Under the pieces are notes generated by a model that was not told the origin of the DNA, made no database searches, and saw only the letters and a list, made by a program, of their open reading frames with translations. Position numbers and translations under genes: made by a program. Below, piece after piece: positions 25,183-36,551 of a DNA stretch of 64,000 nt; position 1 is the stretch's first letter, and the number at the start of each line of letters is the position of its first letter. Origin of the DNA: Rhizobium leguminosarum (lineage in GTDB: Bacteria > Pseudomonadota > Alphaproteobacteria > Rhizobiales > Rhizobiaceae); NCBI RefSeq assembly GCF_001679785.1, contig NZ_CP016286.1, positions 4,908,501 through 4,972,500 of the forward strand, given 5' to 3'.

Positions 25183-26394
25183 TCACGCGACTTTAGCGAG
25201 GACACGCCCCAAAATGTCTTTTAGACGGTGGTCGAAATCCTCTTGCTTCCACAAGGAAGCTCTTTCAAGTCCCTTTTTGATCAAAACGGAAGATAGGGCT
25301 TCGTCTTCCCACAGGCGGCTCATCGCTCTTTGTATTTCCTCAACGGATTGGGGCGAGAAATAAAGCGCTGCGTCACCGCACTGTTCACGCATTCCATACT
25401 TGTCTGAGATCAAGACGGGACAGCCACAGACCATCGCTTCAAGAGGCGGGATGTTTGTCGGGCCGAAAAAAGTCGGCATGACCAACCCTCTGGCACGACG
25501 ATAAAACCCAGCCAGATCCGAATCCGGCACATAACCGACGAAGTGAACAGCTTGGGATAGCCCAAGCTCGCTTGCCATCGCTTTGACGGCCGCATATTCG
25601 CGCTGTGTGTTGCCCGCCAAGACCAGTTCCATGTCCAAATGAGTCGCGCGCGCGGCTGCCAGCGCTTCTATAAGCCGCAAGTGATTCTTGTGAGGCCAGA
25701 ATTGCGCCGGATAAAAATAGAATTTTTCCGGAAGTCGGTATCGTTCGGCGAAGGCGGGCGTCTCAACCGAATCCGTAAGATAGTTCGGAGCGATATAAGG
25801 CAGCGGATACATGTGATCTTCTGGCGTGCCGTAGCTTTCCATGACATGCCGCCGCCCGGTTTCGGAATCGACGAGCACGGCAGCACTCTGGTTCGCAAGG
25901 TGACGAAACCGGCTTTCTCTCAGCTGAAAGCGCAACCAGCTTCCGGCTTCCGGGAAGCTGCGTTCGTATCTGTGCATCAAATCGTGAATGGTTGCGATCG
26001 AGGGCTCCTTGATCTGCCAGGTCAGGGCGTCTTGAGCCGGGAAAATCCACAGATCACATTGGAGAGATGCCAACTCCTGCACAAGCGGGTTCACCCATCT
26101 CGCGACGACACGCGCTACGGAGCCGGGCAGAGCCATGAACAGCTTGGCAAGTGTCTCGCCCCGCTTCCAGTGCTGCAGCGGCACGGCCTTCAGCGGGCTG
26201 GCATCAAGTTCAGAGCGCCAGGCTTCGTCCCCATAGGCAACGATGACCTCCACGTCCGTGCCGTTGATTGAAGACAGGGCCTGCACGAGGCTTTGCGCGT
26301 ACTGGAACATACCACCAGCATGGCGGCCTACTCCGAGATAGAAACCAATCCTCTTCCGACGCAAGGTAATTCGGCTGTCCAAATGTATCGCCAA
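25183..26394 (-). CDS. Family 4 glycosyltransferase (GT-B)
   Basis: A 403-residue enzyme with a Rossmann-like N-terminal half and a GT4 C-terminal donor domain: FYFYPAQFWPHKNHLRLIEAL (about residue 230), VHFVGYVPDSDL, and GPTNIPPLEAMVCGCPVLIS, the EX7E-type block. The only start before the conserved IGFYLGVGRHAGG is a TTG at 26394, three bases after the stop of the methyltransferase gene. It shares long stretches with the GT4 gene at 29672-30868, so the two are paralogues. Probably acts on the cytoplasmic face. Confidence 0.87.
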   Translation of the reverse strand: MAIHLDSRITLRRKRIGFYLGVGRHAGGMFQYAQSLVQALSSINGTDVEVIVAYGDEAWRSELDASPLKAVPLQHWKRGETLAKLFMALPGSVARVVARWVNPLVQELASLQCDLWIFPAQDALTWQIKEPSIATIHDLMHRYERSFPEAGSWLRFQLRESRFRHLANQSAAVLVDSETGRRHVMESYGTPEDHMYPLPYIAPNYLTDSVETPAFAERYRLPEKFYFYPAQFWPHKNHLRLIEALAAARATHLDMELVLAGNTQREYAAVKAMASELGLSQAVHFVGYVPDSDLAGFYRRARGLVMPTFFGPTNIPPLEAMVCGCPVLISDKYGMREQCGDAALYFSPQSVEEIQRAMSRLWEDEALSSVLIKKGLERASLWKQEDFDHRLKDILGRVLAKVA

Positions 26395-26397
26395 CAG

Positions 26398-27168
26398 TCA
26401 GCCCGCGTTCTTGCGCGCTACGACACAGACGCCCCAGGTTTCGGTCCCCGGAGTCGAACCGGACATCCACTCTTCGGCAATCACACGGCTCATCCCCGCA
26501 TTCGTCAGGAGGCGGTCTATCTCGTTCAGGAAGAGGTAGCGCATGCGGTGGGTTTCGCAAACCATTTCGGTCTTGGCGCTCAGCTTCTCCGTCGCGAAGA
26601 TCGTGTAATTGACATCCACGACGTTCTCGGCGTCATGAACGACCGACTCTCCGACGCGAACGACGGAAATCTCATCGTTTTCCAAGCGTTTGACGCGGGT
26701 ACTCGGCCGCTGCCAAAGGACTGCTGGTCCGTACCAGAAGTCGAATATGAAAATTCCGCCATCTTCGAGATGATGGGAAATAGTCTCCATCATCGCTTCG
26801 AGATCGGCATCGGACGTCTGATAGCTCAGAACATGAAAAAGGGAGATGACCGCCTGGAATCGCCGATCCGTCCGGAATGTGCGTGCATCGCCCAGCGTGA
26901 AATCAAGTTTGCCGCCCGACTGTGCCGCCTTCGGCATGGCCGCCGCAAGCATGGTTTCCGACAGCTCTACCCCCAGCACCCCATATCCGGCTTCTGCGAT
27001 CTTCTCGGCGTGAATGCCGGTGCCGGAGCCTAGCTCCAGAATCTGCGAGATTGGGCCGGTGGCATAACGCTCCAGCAGAGCTTTCACATAAGCTGTTTCG
27101 CCCTCGTAATCCTTGTCCTTATAGAGAAGGTCGTAATACTGGGAGTACAATCCGAAACTGGTCGTCAA
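26398..27168 (-). CDS. Class I SAM-dependent methyltransferase
   Basis: A 256-residue protein with motif I ILELGSGTGIHAEKIA (residues about 43-58), acidic motif II in LGVELSE, and a motif IV region (LFHVLSYQTSDADLEAMM) followed by FIFDFWYG. This is typical of methyltransferase domain 25-type enzymes in O-antigen and sugar pathways. The ATG at 27168 overlaps the DegT aminotransferase stop by four bases. It could N-methylate the amino sugar made by that enzyme, or O-methylate the chain; I cannot distinguish these. Confidence 0.87.
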   Translation of the reverse strand: MTTSFGLYSQYYDLLYKDKDYEGETAYVKALLERYATGPISQILELGSGTGIHAEKIAEAGYGVLGVELSETMLAAAMPKAAQSGGKLDFTLGDARTFRTDRRFQAVISLFHVLSYQTSDADLEAMMETISHHLEDGGIFIFDFWYGPAVLWQRPSTRVKRLENDEISVVRVGESVVHDAENVVDVNYTIFATEKLSAKTEMVCETHRMRYLFLNEIDRLLTNAGMSRVIAEEWMSGSTPGTETWGVCVVARKNAG

Positions 27169-28274
27169 CGGATGACCTCCGCTACGATACCCGCGACTTC
27201 GCGAATTTGATCTTCCCTCAGCGCCATGCCGCTTGGAATATAGAAGCCGCGGCGCGCAAGCTTTGCGGCGACGGGAAGATCTGCATCCTTGAAGAAGCCC
27301 ATCTTCTGCAGAACGGGCTGCTCGTGCATCGGCCAGAAAAACGGACGGCAGCCTACGCCTTTAGCCGCCAATCGTTTCATCGCTTCGGCTGCGTCGAAAT
27401 CGATCTCGTCCTTCAGCACGATGCCATAGACCCAATAGATATTCCGGGCATAGCTTGCCTCAGGCAACGGCAGTTGAATGCCGGGCAGATCCTGAAGCAG
27501 CTCGGTATACAGTCTGCCCATCGCACGTTTGCGCTCGACGAATTCCGGAAGGCGCTCAAGCTGCGCGCAACCCAGAGCCGCCTGCATATTCGTCATACGC
27601 ATATTCCAGCCGAGTTCCTCGTGAACGAAGCGGCGGGCAGGCAGGAAGCAGAGATTTCGCAGGCTCCGGGATCTGTCGGCGAGGGCGTCGGAATCGGTGA
27701 CGATCATGCCACCTTCGCCTGTGGTAATGTGCTTATTGGGATAGAAGCTGAAAATGCTGACATCGCCGAAACTGCCGCAAGGCTGGCCGTTATATGTCTG
27801 GCCATGCATTTCTGCAGCGTCTTCGATGATCTTGAGGTTGTGGCGGCGGGCGATCTCGTTGATCGCGGCCATATCGCAGGGCAGGCCATAGATATGCACC
27901 ACCATGATGGCGCCCGTCTTCGGCGTAATAGCTGCTTCGATCTTCGTCGGATCGATATTCCAGGTTAGAGGATCCGAGTCCACCGCAACCGGCACACAAC
28001 CAGCTCTCACGATGGCTGCGGCGCAGGAAATGATCGTGAATGACGGCATGATGACCTCAGTGCCTTCCTCCAGGCCAAGTGCCATCATGCCAGCGTCGAG
28101 AGCCATCGAACCGTTCGCAACGGCGATTGCGTGCTTGCGCCCGACAGTCGCGGCAAACTCACGCTCAAAACGTGTGATGAAGGGGCCTTCGGAGGAAATC
28201 CAGCCGGTCTCGATACATTCCAGCAGATACTTGCTCTCGTTACCATTCAGCAGCGGTTCATTAACCGGAATCAT
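27165..28274 (-). CDS. DegT/DnrJ/EryC1 sugar aminotransferase (perosamine-synthase-like)
   Basis: A 369-residue PLP enzyme. It begins MIPVNEPLLNGNE ... GWISSEG, the opening of GDP-perosamine synthases, and has EDAAEMHG (Asp152, PLP ring contact) and FSFYPNKHITTGEGGM with the Schiff-base Lys181. A C-terminal GVGCRPFFWPMHEQP block also fits Per/RfbE. The expected reaction transfers amino from glutamate to C4 of a 4-keto-6-deoxy nucleotide sugar. GDP-4-keto-6-deoxymannose from Gmd, encoded in the same locus, would give GDP-perosamine. The LegB-type intermediate is an alternative substrate. Four-base overlaps tie it to the methyltransferase and cupin genes. Confidence 0.9.
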   Translation of the reverse strand: MIPVNEPLLNGNESKYLLECIETGWISSEGPFITRFEREFAATVGRKHAIAVANGSMALDAGMMALGLEEGTEVIMPSFTIISCAAAIVRAGCVPVAVDSDPLTWNIDPTKIEAAITPKTGAIMVVHIYGLPCDMAAINEIARRHNLKIIEDAAEMHGQTYNGQPCGSFGDVSIFSFYPNKHITTGEGGMIVTDSDALADRSRSLRNLCFLPARRFVHEELGWNMRMTNMQAALGCAQLERLPEFVERKRAMGRLYTELLQDLPGIQLPLPEASYARNIYWVYGIVLKDEIDFDAAEAMKRLAAKGVGCRPFFWPMHEQPVLQKMGFFKDADLPVAAKLARRGFYIPSGMALREDQIREVAGIVAEVIR

Positions 28275-28705
28275 TCGGCACCCTTTATCTTCAGTTCCCG
28301 CACTGACGGTACAAATCGCGTCTTGTCGGATTCCCCGGCGTAAGGCCCCTGCTTGACTTCGATGATTTCAGCTTCTTCGATAATTTCAAAACCATGTCCG
28401 CCGAAGGCGAGCAGTATGACGTCGCCTGCGCGCAGGATCGCGCTTTCGTAGTATTCCTGCGCGTCGGAATAGAAGTCCACGCGGACAACGCCCGACTTTA
28501 TAAGCAGGACTTCCTTCGTATAGAGGACCTCGCGCGCAACGGCATTGTGAACGTGGGGTTGGATGACATAGCCAGTCGGTCGCTTCATATAGGCAAGTTG
28601 CTGCGAAAATTCGTCCGGCGTGAAAAATTGGATACCATCGAACGTGTAGTTCGACCGCAATATCATGGCCTGCAGTTCGCCACCGTTCGTGATCTTTTCT
28701 ATCAT
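28271..28705 (-). CDS. Cupin-fold protein of the polysaccharide locus
   Basis: A 144-residue protein with a double-stranded beta-helix pattern. PHVHNAVAREVLYTKEVLLIKSG carries the His-x-His and Glu-like ligands of cupin motif 1, and ILRAGDVILLAFGGHGFEI is motif 2 with its conserved GD and G-H. The ATG at 28705 has GGGAAAGAG just upstream, which decides against a TTG at 28720. Its stop overlaps the aminotransferase start. Small cupins beside sugar aminotransferases can be keto-isomerases (FdtA type) or epimerases (RmlC type); motif detail does not allow a firm choice. Confidence 0.8.
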   Translation of the reverse strand: MIEKITNGGELQAMILRSNYTFDGIQFFTPDEFSQQLAYMKRPTGYVIQPHVHNAVAREVLYTKEVLLIKSGVVRVDFYSDAQEYYESAILRAGDVILLAFGGHGFEIIEEAEIIEVKQGPYAGESDKTRFVPSVRELKIKGAE

Positions 28706-28733
28706 GTTTCTCTTTCCCAAATCGACCGATGCG

Positions 28734-29669
28734 TCAGGATGCCGCCAAACCGACTACTTTGCGTATGCGCTTGACCCCGGCCGAGAATACGAGCTTGTAA
28801 AAATCATTCATCCGCTGGCGGCGCATCTTTGCGAAAAAGCCCAACACGCGCAGTCGCATTTGTTCGTTAACTTCAACGGGGATCTTTTGCAATTTCCCCG
28901 GCGCATGCCCGAGGTTGCCGGCGTAATAATCGACATCGCTGCAGTGGACTCCGCTGTCGTCAAACCCTGAGTTCTCCACAAGGCTCTGGCGAGGGTAGAG
29001 GGTGAGCATATTGTCCAGATAAGCGCTGGCATGCCACCTGATCGCCCAAGATTGATTCTTGCCTTTGACTTGATTGCGCAGCATCGCCAGGAAAAAGGCG
29101 TTCCCATCGTAGTCGAAAGCTTTGGCAAGGCCTTTCTCTTTCAGGCCTATCAGAAGCTTAGCCCCATTGGGTTCGAAATGTTTCCATGCCCGGGCCCACG
29201 TGGCCCATCCCCAACAGTCCGCCCCACGTAGGAAATAGCTCTCGGGAGCATCGTCATTGGGGACTGGATAGGCGTAACCGTGAATGCTGGCGACGCGCTC
29301 CTCATCTGCATAAAGATCCAGCCCCTGGTTCATATAGCGCAAGAAGTCAGGCGAGGTTATCAGGTCATCCTCGACGACGATGACGCGGCCATATTGTTCG
29401 CACAGGCGCCCAACCCCATCGATGATAGAACCTGCAAGGCCATAGTTTCTTTCACGTTCGACGACGGTGACCGACTTGAAACCCGTTACCGTCTTTGCCT
29501 GTTCACGGACCTGGCGCACGCGCTCCGCTTCTTTTTCATTGCGCTGACCGTCGCAAAAAATGAACAGCGGCGTCTGTTCCGCCAATTCGTTTGCCTGCAA
29601 TGCAGCGACGGTCCGTGCCATATGCATGGGACGATTGAAGACAAAAAGTATGACTGGTGCGCATTCCAT
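28734..29669 (-). CDS. GT-A type glycosyltransferase
   Basis: A 311-residue protein. ILFVFNRPMHMARTVAAL opens a GT-A nucleotide-binding fold; VIVVEDDLITSPDFLRYMNQ (about residue 96) supplies an EDD metal motif like that of GNT-I-type (GT13-like) enzymes; and ADCWGWATWARAWKHFE is a conserved acceptor-side block in this bacterial family. The ATG at 29669 begins two bases after the stop of the GT4 gene, with GGGA upstream. Donor and linkage unknown. Confidence 0.8.
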   Translation of the reverse strand: MECAPVILFVFNRPMHMARTVAALQANELAEQTPLFIFCDGQRNEKEAERVRQVREQAKTVTGFKSVTVVERERNYGLAGSIIDGVGRLCEQYGRVIVVEDDLITSPDFLRYMNQGLDLYADEERVASIHGYAYPVPNDDAPESYFLRGADCWGWATWARAWKHFEPNGAKLLIGLKEKGLAKAFDYDGNAFFLAMLRNQVKGKNQSWAIRWHASAYLDNMLTLYPRQSLVENSGFDDSGVHCSDVDYYAGNLGHAPGKLQKIPVEVNEQMRLRVLGFFAKMRRQRMNDFYKLVFSAGVKRIRKVVGLAAS

Positions 29670-29671
29670 GA

Positions 29672-30868
29672 TTATTCCCAGCATTTCCTGCGTTGCGCAA
29701 ATTGCTCGAGTCTATGTACGAATAGGGTCTCGGCTTCGAGCCGCTCCGTGTCGATCGCTTTTAGCTGCTTACGCCCTTTTTCGATCAGATCAACTGCCAC
29801 CGCAGGATCCCGAATGCGCAACATTGCGTCGGCCCACTGCTCTGCGTCATTAGCGTCGGCAAACAACGCTGCATCGCCGACCTCTTCATTGAGGTGCGCC
29901 GAATAGATCAACGGGCGGCCGACTGCCCAGGCTTCCAACGGCGGTAGATTGGTCGGGCCAAAATAAGTCGACATCACGACGGCCAGAGCGCCTTCGTAAA
30001 GCGCGCGCATGTGATCGACCGGCACAAAGCCGAGAAACGTCACATTGTCAGAGACGCCTAACCGCTGCGCTTGCTGCTTGATCCGGGCCAAATTACCGCG
30101 GTCCGCACCCGAAAAGACCACGCGTATGTCGGAATTAACGGCCGTCTTTTGCTTTAACAACGAGACCGCTTCAAGAATGCGTATATGGTTCTTATGAGGC
30201 CAGAATTGCGCCGGATAGAAATAATAGCCATCCCTCAGCCCGTAATTGCCGAGCACGGCTGTGCGATCGATCGAATGCGCTTCACCTAAGAACGGAGAGG
30301 GCTCGAACGGCATCGCAATCATGCGCTCTTCGTCAACTCCGTAGCGAACGACAATCCTCTTCAGGAGCTGATGTGATGCCACCATGACGGCGACGGCACG
30401 TGGCAGGCATGTGGAAAAGTGCCGCTCGCGTTCTTCGAATCTGCCATCGGAGCTCACTTCCGGAAATTCGAGATCGTCCCGATGACAGAGATCAAGGACG
30501 GTCGTGATGTAGTTGAGCTTGCGGAAATAGTTCGGAGTTGAGGAATGGGTAACGAAATACGCCAGATCCATGCCCGCTTTCAGCAGCGCATTTTCGATTT
30601 TGTTTGCCATCCACGCTTTGCCAATTTCCTTGCGGCTTAAGCGGCGCAACACGGCGAGTGCAATTCGAGATAGCCTTCCGGGGACAGGCAGGTATTCTGC
30701 GGGAACTCCAAGCCGCTTGAGATGCTGCAGATTGGCTTTGATCGTCGTGAAAGCCACGACCTCATGCTGTTTTCCGATGATACGCTGGAGTTGTACGATC
30801 GCATTGATTGCTTGATTGAATCCGCCACCGACCTGAATCGGGTTTTCTAACAAGATGCAAATTTTCAT
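29672..30868 (-). CDS. Family 4 glycosyltransferase, paralogue of the one at 25183-26394
   Basis: A 398-residue GT-B enzyme. The N-terminal domain starts MKICILLENPIQVGGGFNQA; the donor domain has YYFYPAQFWPHKNHIRILEAV, VTFLGFVPVDHMRALY and GPTNLPPLEAWAVGRPLI. The first and last of these blocks are almost shared with the other GT4, so the pair probably arose by duplication and may add similar sugars. It is the first gene of the minus-strand run; its promoter should lie in the 700-bp gap upstream. Confidence 0.87.
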   Translation of the reverse strand: MKICILLENPIQVGGGFNQAINAIVQLQRIIGKQHEVVAFTTIKANLQHLKRLGVPAEYLPVPGRLSRIALAVLRRLSRKEIGKAWMANKIENALLKAGMDLAYFVTHSSTPNYFRKLNYITTVLDLCHRDDLEFPEVSSDGRFEERERHFSTCLPRAVAVMVASHQLLKRIVVRYGVDEERMIAMPFEPSPFLGEAHSIDRTAVLGNYGLRDGYYFYPAQFWPHKNHIRILEAVSLLKQKTAVNSDIRVVFSGADRGNLARIKQQAQRLGVSDNVTFLGFVPVDHMRALYEGALAVVMSTYFGPTNLPPLEAWAVGRPLIYSAHLNEEVGDAALFADANDAEQWADAMLRIRDPAVAVDLIEKGRKQLKAIDTERLEAETLFVHRLEQFAQRRKCWE

Positions 30869-32634
<1,766 letters not shown>

Positions 32635-33588
32635 GTGTCCGACCTGTCCAACAAGAAAATCTGGGTCGCCGGTCATCGCGGGATGGTCGGCAGCGCGCTT
32701 GTGCGCAGGCTTCACTCAGAAAACTGTACTGTCATCACGGCAACGCGACAGGAGCTTGATCTCAAACGGCAGGACGAGGTCGAGAGATTCGTCCAGACGA
32801 ACAGACCGGATGCGATCATCCTCGCTGCTGCAAAGGTTGGCGGTATTCTTGCGAACGATACCTTCCCGGCCGATTTCCTCTACGATAACCTGATTATTGA
32901 GGCCAATATTTTCGAAGCCGCGCATCGTAACGGCGTCGACAGGCTTCTGTTTCTGGGCTCAAGCTGCATTTATCCTAAATTCGCGCCGCAGCCGATTTCT
33001 GAAGATGCGCTTCTGACCGGACCGCTTGAGCCGACCAACGAGTGGTATGCTGTCGCCAAGATTGCCGGGATCAAGCTGGCCGACGCCTACCGCAAGCAGC
33101 ACGGACGCGATTATATTTCTGCCATGCCCACCAACCTCTATGGTCCGGGCGATAATTTCGATCTGCAATCAAGTCACGTTCTGCCGGCGCTAATTCACAA
33201 GGCGCACCTCGCAAAGGTGACGGGGGCATCCGAAATTGCCATCTGGGGAACCGGAAAGCCACGACGGGAATTCCTCCACGTTGACGATTGCGCTGATGCG
33301 CTGGTTTTTCTGTTGAAGAACTATTCGGACGCGCAGCACGTCAATGTCGGTTCGGGAGAGGACATTGAAATCATCGAGCTCGCGCGGTTGGTTTGCCGCG
33401 TTGTCGGTTACGAAGGAAAAATTGCCCACGACCTCTCCAAGCCTGACGGGACGCCGCGTAAGCTCATGAGCACCGACAAGCTGAAGAACATGGGCTGGAA
33501 GCCACGCATCTCGCTGGAGGAAGGTATCCGCGCCGTGTATGATTGGTTTCTGCAGTTCGAAGGAAACGCCGCCGTGGCGCGACAATAG
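32635..33588 (+). CDS. fcl: GDP-L-fucose synthase
   Basis: A 317-residue SDR with IWVAGHRGMVGSALVRRL (residues 8-25), GSSCIYPKFAPQPI carrying the catalytic Ser/Cys region, and EWYAVAKIAGIKL with YxxxK. PTNLYGPGDNFDLQSSHVLPALI is diagnostic for Fcl/WcaG/NolK. It performs the 3,5-epimerisation and 4-reduction of GDP-4-keto-6-deoxymannose. The GTG start directly follows the gmd TGA, with GGAGAG as ribosome site. Fucose occurs in Rhizobium O-antigens, which fits the locus. Confidence 0.95.
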   Translation: MSDLSNKKIWVAGHRGMVGSALVRRLHSENCTVITATRQELDLKRQDEVERFVQTNRPDAIILAAAKVGGILANDTFPADFLYDNLIIEANIFEAAHRNGVDRLLFLGSSCIYPKFAPQPISEDALLTGPLEPTNEWYAVAKIAGIKLADAYRKQHGRDYISAMPTNLYGPGDNFDLQSSHVLPALIHKAHLAKVTGASEIAIWGTGKPRREFLHVDDCADALVFLLKNYSDAQHVNVGSGEDIEIIELARLVCRVVGYEGKIAHDLSKPDGTPRKLMSTDKLKNMGWKPRISLEEGIRAVYDWFLQFEGNAAVARQ

Positions 33589-33751
33589 CTGTCGGGCATC
33601 CAGAACTCCAAAGGCCGGCGATTGGCGTGACGTGTGAGCCGTCAGCTGTAGCCGACGTGGCTGCTACCCTTGATCGAGACGATGGGGTATGCCGAAAGTC
33701 CGGACTTGAACACCAAGTTCACCGTCGTTCCCGGCGCCTGTCCGCTCAATC

Positions 33752-35728
33752 TCATGGAGAAGCGGAAGACGTTCGACCAGCGTTCGGCTGAGAACTTGCA
33801 GTTCGTTCGGATTGCCTGGCGTGCGGCGGTACCAGGAAATCGAGGAGACCGTCGCCCCTTAGGTCGGCGGTTCTCTTTTCCAGAATGTCACCAATCAGGG
33901 TCGTCAGAAATTCTGCTGTCAGATGGTTCCAGTCTGTGATGAACGGAACACCCCTGCTGCTCGTGAGGCATTTCTCCTTGTCGTAATCGCAGTGAAGCTT
34001 GACGATATCGACGTAGGTGAACGCTAGATTGGATGGGAAAAATGGCAGTTGCTCTAAAGGCTGGTTGGCCGGCGGATAGGTCGCTTCCCGCAGGCATATA
34101 GAGGCATCGGATTTTCTCTGAAACATGAGCCCCAGGCACGAGTGTAATTCGTCGAGCTGGAAATAATTTCCGAAAACGAAAACTCGCGCGTCATCCGAGT
34201 GGCTTTTCATCCAGGAAAGAAGCTCAAACCTGAAGGGGTTGACGGTGTACTCGAACGGCCGAAGGCTCGTGAGGAAGATCGCTTTCGTTCGGCTGAGCAA
34301 TGACTTGTCGTTGATAAATTTTTCAAAGGGAATGCAGTATTTATCGTAAATGCTGGCGCGAGAGGGGGCGCTGACAATATCGTTCTTGATCTCTACCATG
34401 CAGTTTAAGTAGCTGACTGCCACGACTTGATATCGGTCGATGTCGATGTAATTTTTCAGCGCGATCGACCAGTTTCTGGCGTGCGAGTCCCCAATTATGA
34501 AGATAATGGGCTTCGCAGCTTGAATGTTGTTGTTCAAGCTTAGAAAAGTGCTTTCGAGCCGTGCTTCGTTCGCCTGCGCGAGAGGTGGATAAATTTGATC
34601 CAACCTGTGAGGAAAACCGGCCATAGAGATTGCTGACACAACTGCAGCCGTGATGGTTGCAACTGATGAGCTCAGGGTGATCCAGAGAGCGCGGCTTCTC
34701 CTGGTGTGGCGAAGGGGCTTTTCGATAACGACAAAGCTCACGACCGCGACCAAGACCGTCGCTGCGATGGCGAGGAGCTTATCGCCGTTGTTGAGATTCA
34801 AGCTTGTCAGCCGCAAGAAGGCGAAGACCGGGTAATGCCACAAATATAAAGAGTAGGATACCAGTCCGGTGAGCGCCGCCGGTCGAGAAGCCAACAGGCG
34901 CCCGACTGCGTCCTGATGACCGGCAAATGCGAGCACCAGACAGGTCCCGATGACTGGGATCACAGTCAACACGCCGGGATGAACCGTGTCCTTTCTGAAC
35001 AAGATCAGTGAACCAACAACGAGGACAAGCCCGGCCGCCGCGAGTAACGGCCGAGGGCGAGTTCGTCCGCGCCTCACCTGGTGATAGGCGAGAAGTGTTC
35101 CGGCCAGCAGTTCCCAGGTCCGGGTGAGTGGCGAGTAGAAGGCCTGCTGCTGATCATACCGTACCGTCACCACACACAATACAAAGCTGAGGGACGCCAC
35201 GAGCAACACGCATGGCAAAAACCTTGATTTCAGGTATCGGCGTGTGATCAGCAATAAGAGCGGGAACCCGATATAGAACTGCTCTTCGACGCTCAACGAC
35301 CAGGTGTGAAGAAAAGGCTTGAGAAGGGTATTGGGCTCCCCGTACTGAGCCGCAGTAAAATAAAAATAGATATTCGATCCAAATAGGAGCGTCGAACCTA
35401 TGGAATTCGCGTAATCCAGCAGTTCCGATGGTAATAAAAGGTAATATGCGAAAGGAATTGTCGCGAAAATGACTGCGAACAACGCAGGAAGAATTCTTCG
35501 CGCACGCCGAGCGTAGAACTTAAGGAAATCAATACGCCCGGTTGCTTCGATTTCTGTCAACAAGATTTGGGAAATCAGAAAGCCGCTGATCACAAAAAAC
35601 ACATCGACGCCGATGTATCCGCCTCGCAGCAACGTGTGGCCGGCAACCGTGAACTCGGCGTGATACAGAATAACCGCGATCACCGATATGGCTCTTAAGC
35701 CATCGATCTCTGGTCTGTAAACCTTCAA
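33752..35728 (-). CDS. Acyltransferase-3 / SGNH-domain polysaccharide O-acetylase
   Basis: A two-domain protein of about 658 residues. The N-terminal half is the AT3 membrane domain: YRPEIDGLRAISVIAVILYHA with the catalytic His, GGYIGVDVFFVISGFLI, ARRARRILPAL, and about ten membrane segments. The C-terminal half is a periplasmic SGNH hydrolase-like domain (IFIIGDSHARNWS with the nucleophile Ser, and DWNHLT). OafA-type proteins of this fusion O-acetylate LPS or capsule sugars. The family starts at the TTG at 35728; a GTG at 35803 would add 25 basic residues. It is convergent with fcl. The last 30 residues look unconserved. Confidence 0.88.
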   Translation of the reverse strand: MKVYRPEIDGLRAISVIAVILYHAEFTVAGHTLLRGGYIGVDVFFVISGFLISQILLTEIEATGRIDFLKFYARRARRILPALFAVIFATIPFAYYLLLPSELLDYANSIGSTLLFGSNIYFYFTAAQYGEPNTLLKPFLHTWSLSVEEQFYIGFPLLLLITRRYLKSRFLPCVLLVASLSFVLCVVTVRYDQQQAFYSPLTRTWELLAGTLLAYHQVRRGRTRPRPLLAAAGLVLVVGSLILFRKDTVHPGVLTVIPVIGTCLVLAFAGHQDAVGRLLASRPAALTGLVSYSLYLWHYPVFAFLRLTSLNLNNGDKLLAIAATVLVAVVSFVVIEKPLRHTRRSRALWITLSSSVATITAAVVSAISMAGFPHRLDQIYPPLAQANEARLESTFLSLNNNIQAAKPIIFIIGDSHARNWSIALKNYIDIDRYQVVAVSYLNCMVEIKNDIVSAPSRASIYDKYCIPFEKFINDKSLLSRTKAIFLTSLRPFEYTVNPFRFELLSWMKSHSDDARVFVFGNYFQLDELHSCLGLMFQRKSDASICLREATYPPANQPLEQLPFFPSNLAFTYVDIVKLHCDYDKEKCLTSSRGVPFITDWNHLTAEFLTTLIGDILEKRTADLRGDGLLDFLVPPHARQSERTASSQPNAGRTSSASP

Positions 35729-35803
35729 TGCTAGCGCCTGCCTTCGATATCGAGAGCGTAACTTTGTCGCGCGCAAGAATGGCGCTTTTTGGCTGCCTAA
35801 CAC

Positions 35804-36234
35804 AGAGATCTTGGAGGGGAACAGTATGACCTGATAAAAGATTTGTGGGCGGGGCCGATTTCAATCTTTATTTTCTGCGCTGTTGTAAATCAGCATTCCG
35901 GAACCCTCACTAGTTTGTATTTGTTTTCCCAGTCGCTGACCAATTTTGTCTACGGCCCGTTCCAGAAGCGAGAGGACGTCAGGCCGACGCCAATAGCGCC
36001 TACCATCGCTGCCACCACGGCGCGCCCGAAATCAACAAAAATCGAAATGGGCGGGTGTAATGCGTAGATGCTGCAAGATGCTCGCCCGAGACACGATGTC
36101 GGATTTCGCTGACATCCTGCGCCCGTCGATCCAAGTGATCAGGGCAGCGAAAAGGAAGCAGGCATCGGAAGGGACGGGAGGGCAGATAAAAGCAAACCCG
36201 TTTTTGCCGTAAAATCAATCGCTCAGTGAAATAT
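35804..36234. other. 430-bp gap between the acyltransferase and tRNA-Gln
   Basis: No convincing gene. On the minus strand a short open stretch ending about 35957 reads FVDFGRAVVAAMVGAIG, which could be the tail of a lost membrane protein, but I cannot name it. No ribosome site or repeat stands out. Confidence 0.4.
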
Positions 36235-36308
36235 TGGCTGGGGAACCTGGATTCGAACCAAGATTAACGGAGTCAGAGTCCGTCGTTCTACCATTGAACT
36301 ATTCCCCA
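36235..36308 (-). tRNA. tRNA-Gln (anticodon CUG)
   Basis: The minus strand folds as a cloverleaf. The acceptor stem TGGGGAA pairs with TTCCCCA; the anticodon arm ACGGA-CTCTGAC-TCCGT has CTG at positions 34-36, which reads CAG (Gln). The T-arm contains GGTTCGAATCC, and an encoded CCA ends at 36235. It marks the right edge of the polysaccharide locus and is a possible integration site, though I saw no duplicated tRNA end in the window. Confidence 0.95.
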
Positions 36309-36551
36309 GCATAAGCGAACCGGCTGGCGGTCGGCTGGTGTGCGGCGCTTATAACCAAAAGCCGGGGAATTGCAAATAGCTGTTTTGAAAAAAATCGGTG
36401 CTGCCGCGGAAAGGTGAAACCGCTGCAAATCCCTTGGTCCAAAAAAGAATTTGGCGATTTCGGCCGGCGCTGATATTCTTGCCGCAACGCAAAAATCGAA
36501 TGAGCGCCTGCTGCATATCTCAAGACTTGCGCGGCGCGGTGGAAAAACAAC

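Noticed and set aside
33670..33939. 89-residue plus-strand frame reading YAESPDLNTKFTVVPGACPLN
   Set aside because: It looks mildly protein-like but has no ribosome site or known motif and overlaps the end of the acyltransferase gene; too weak to call.
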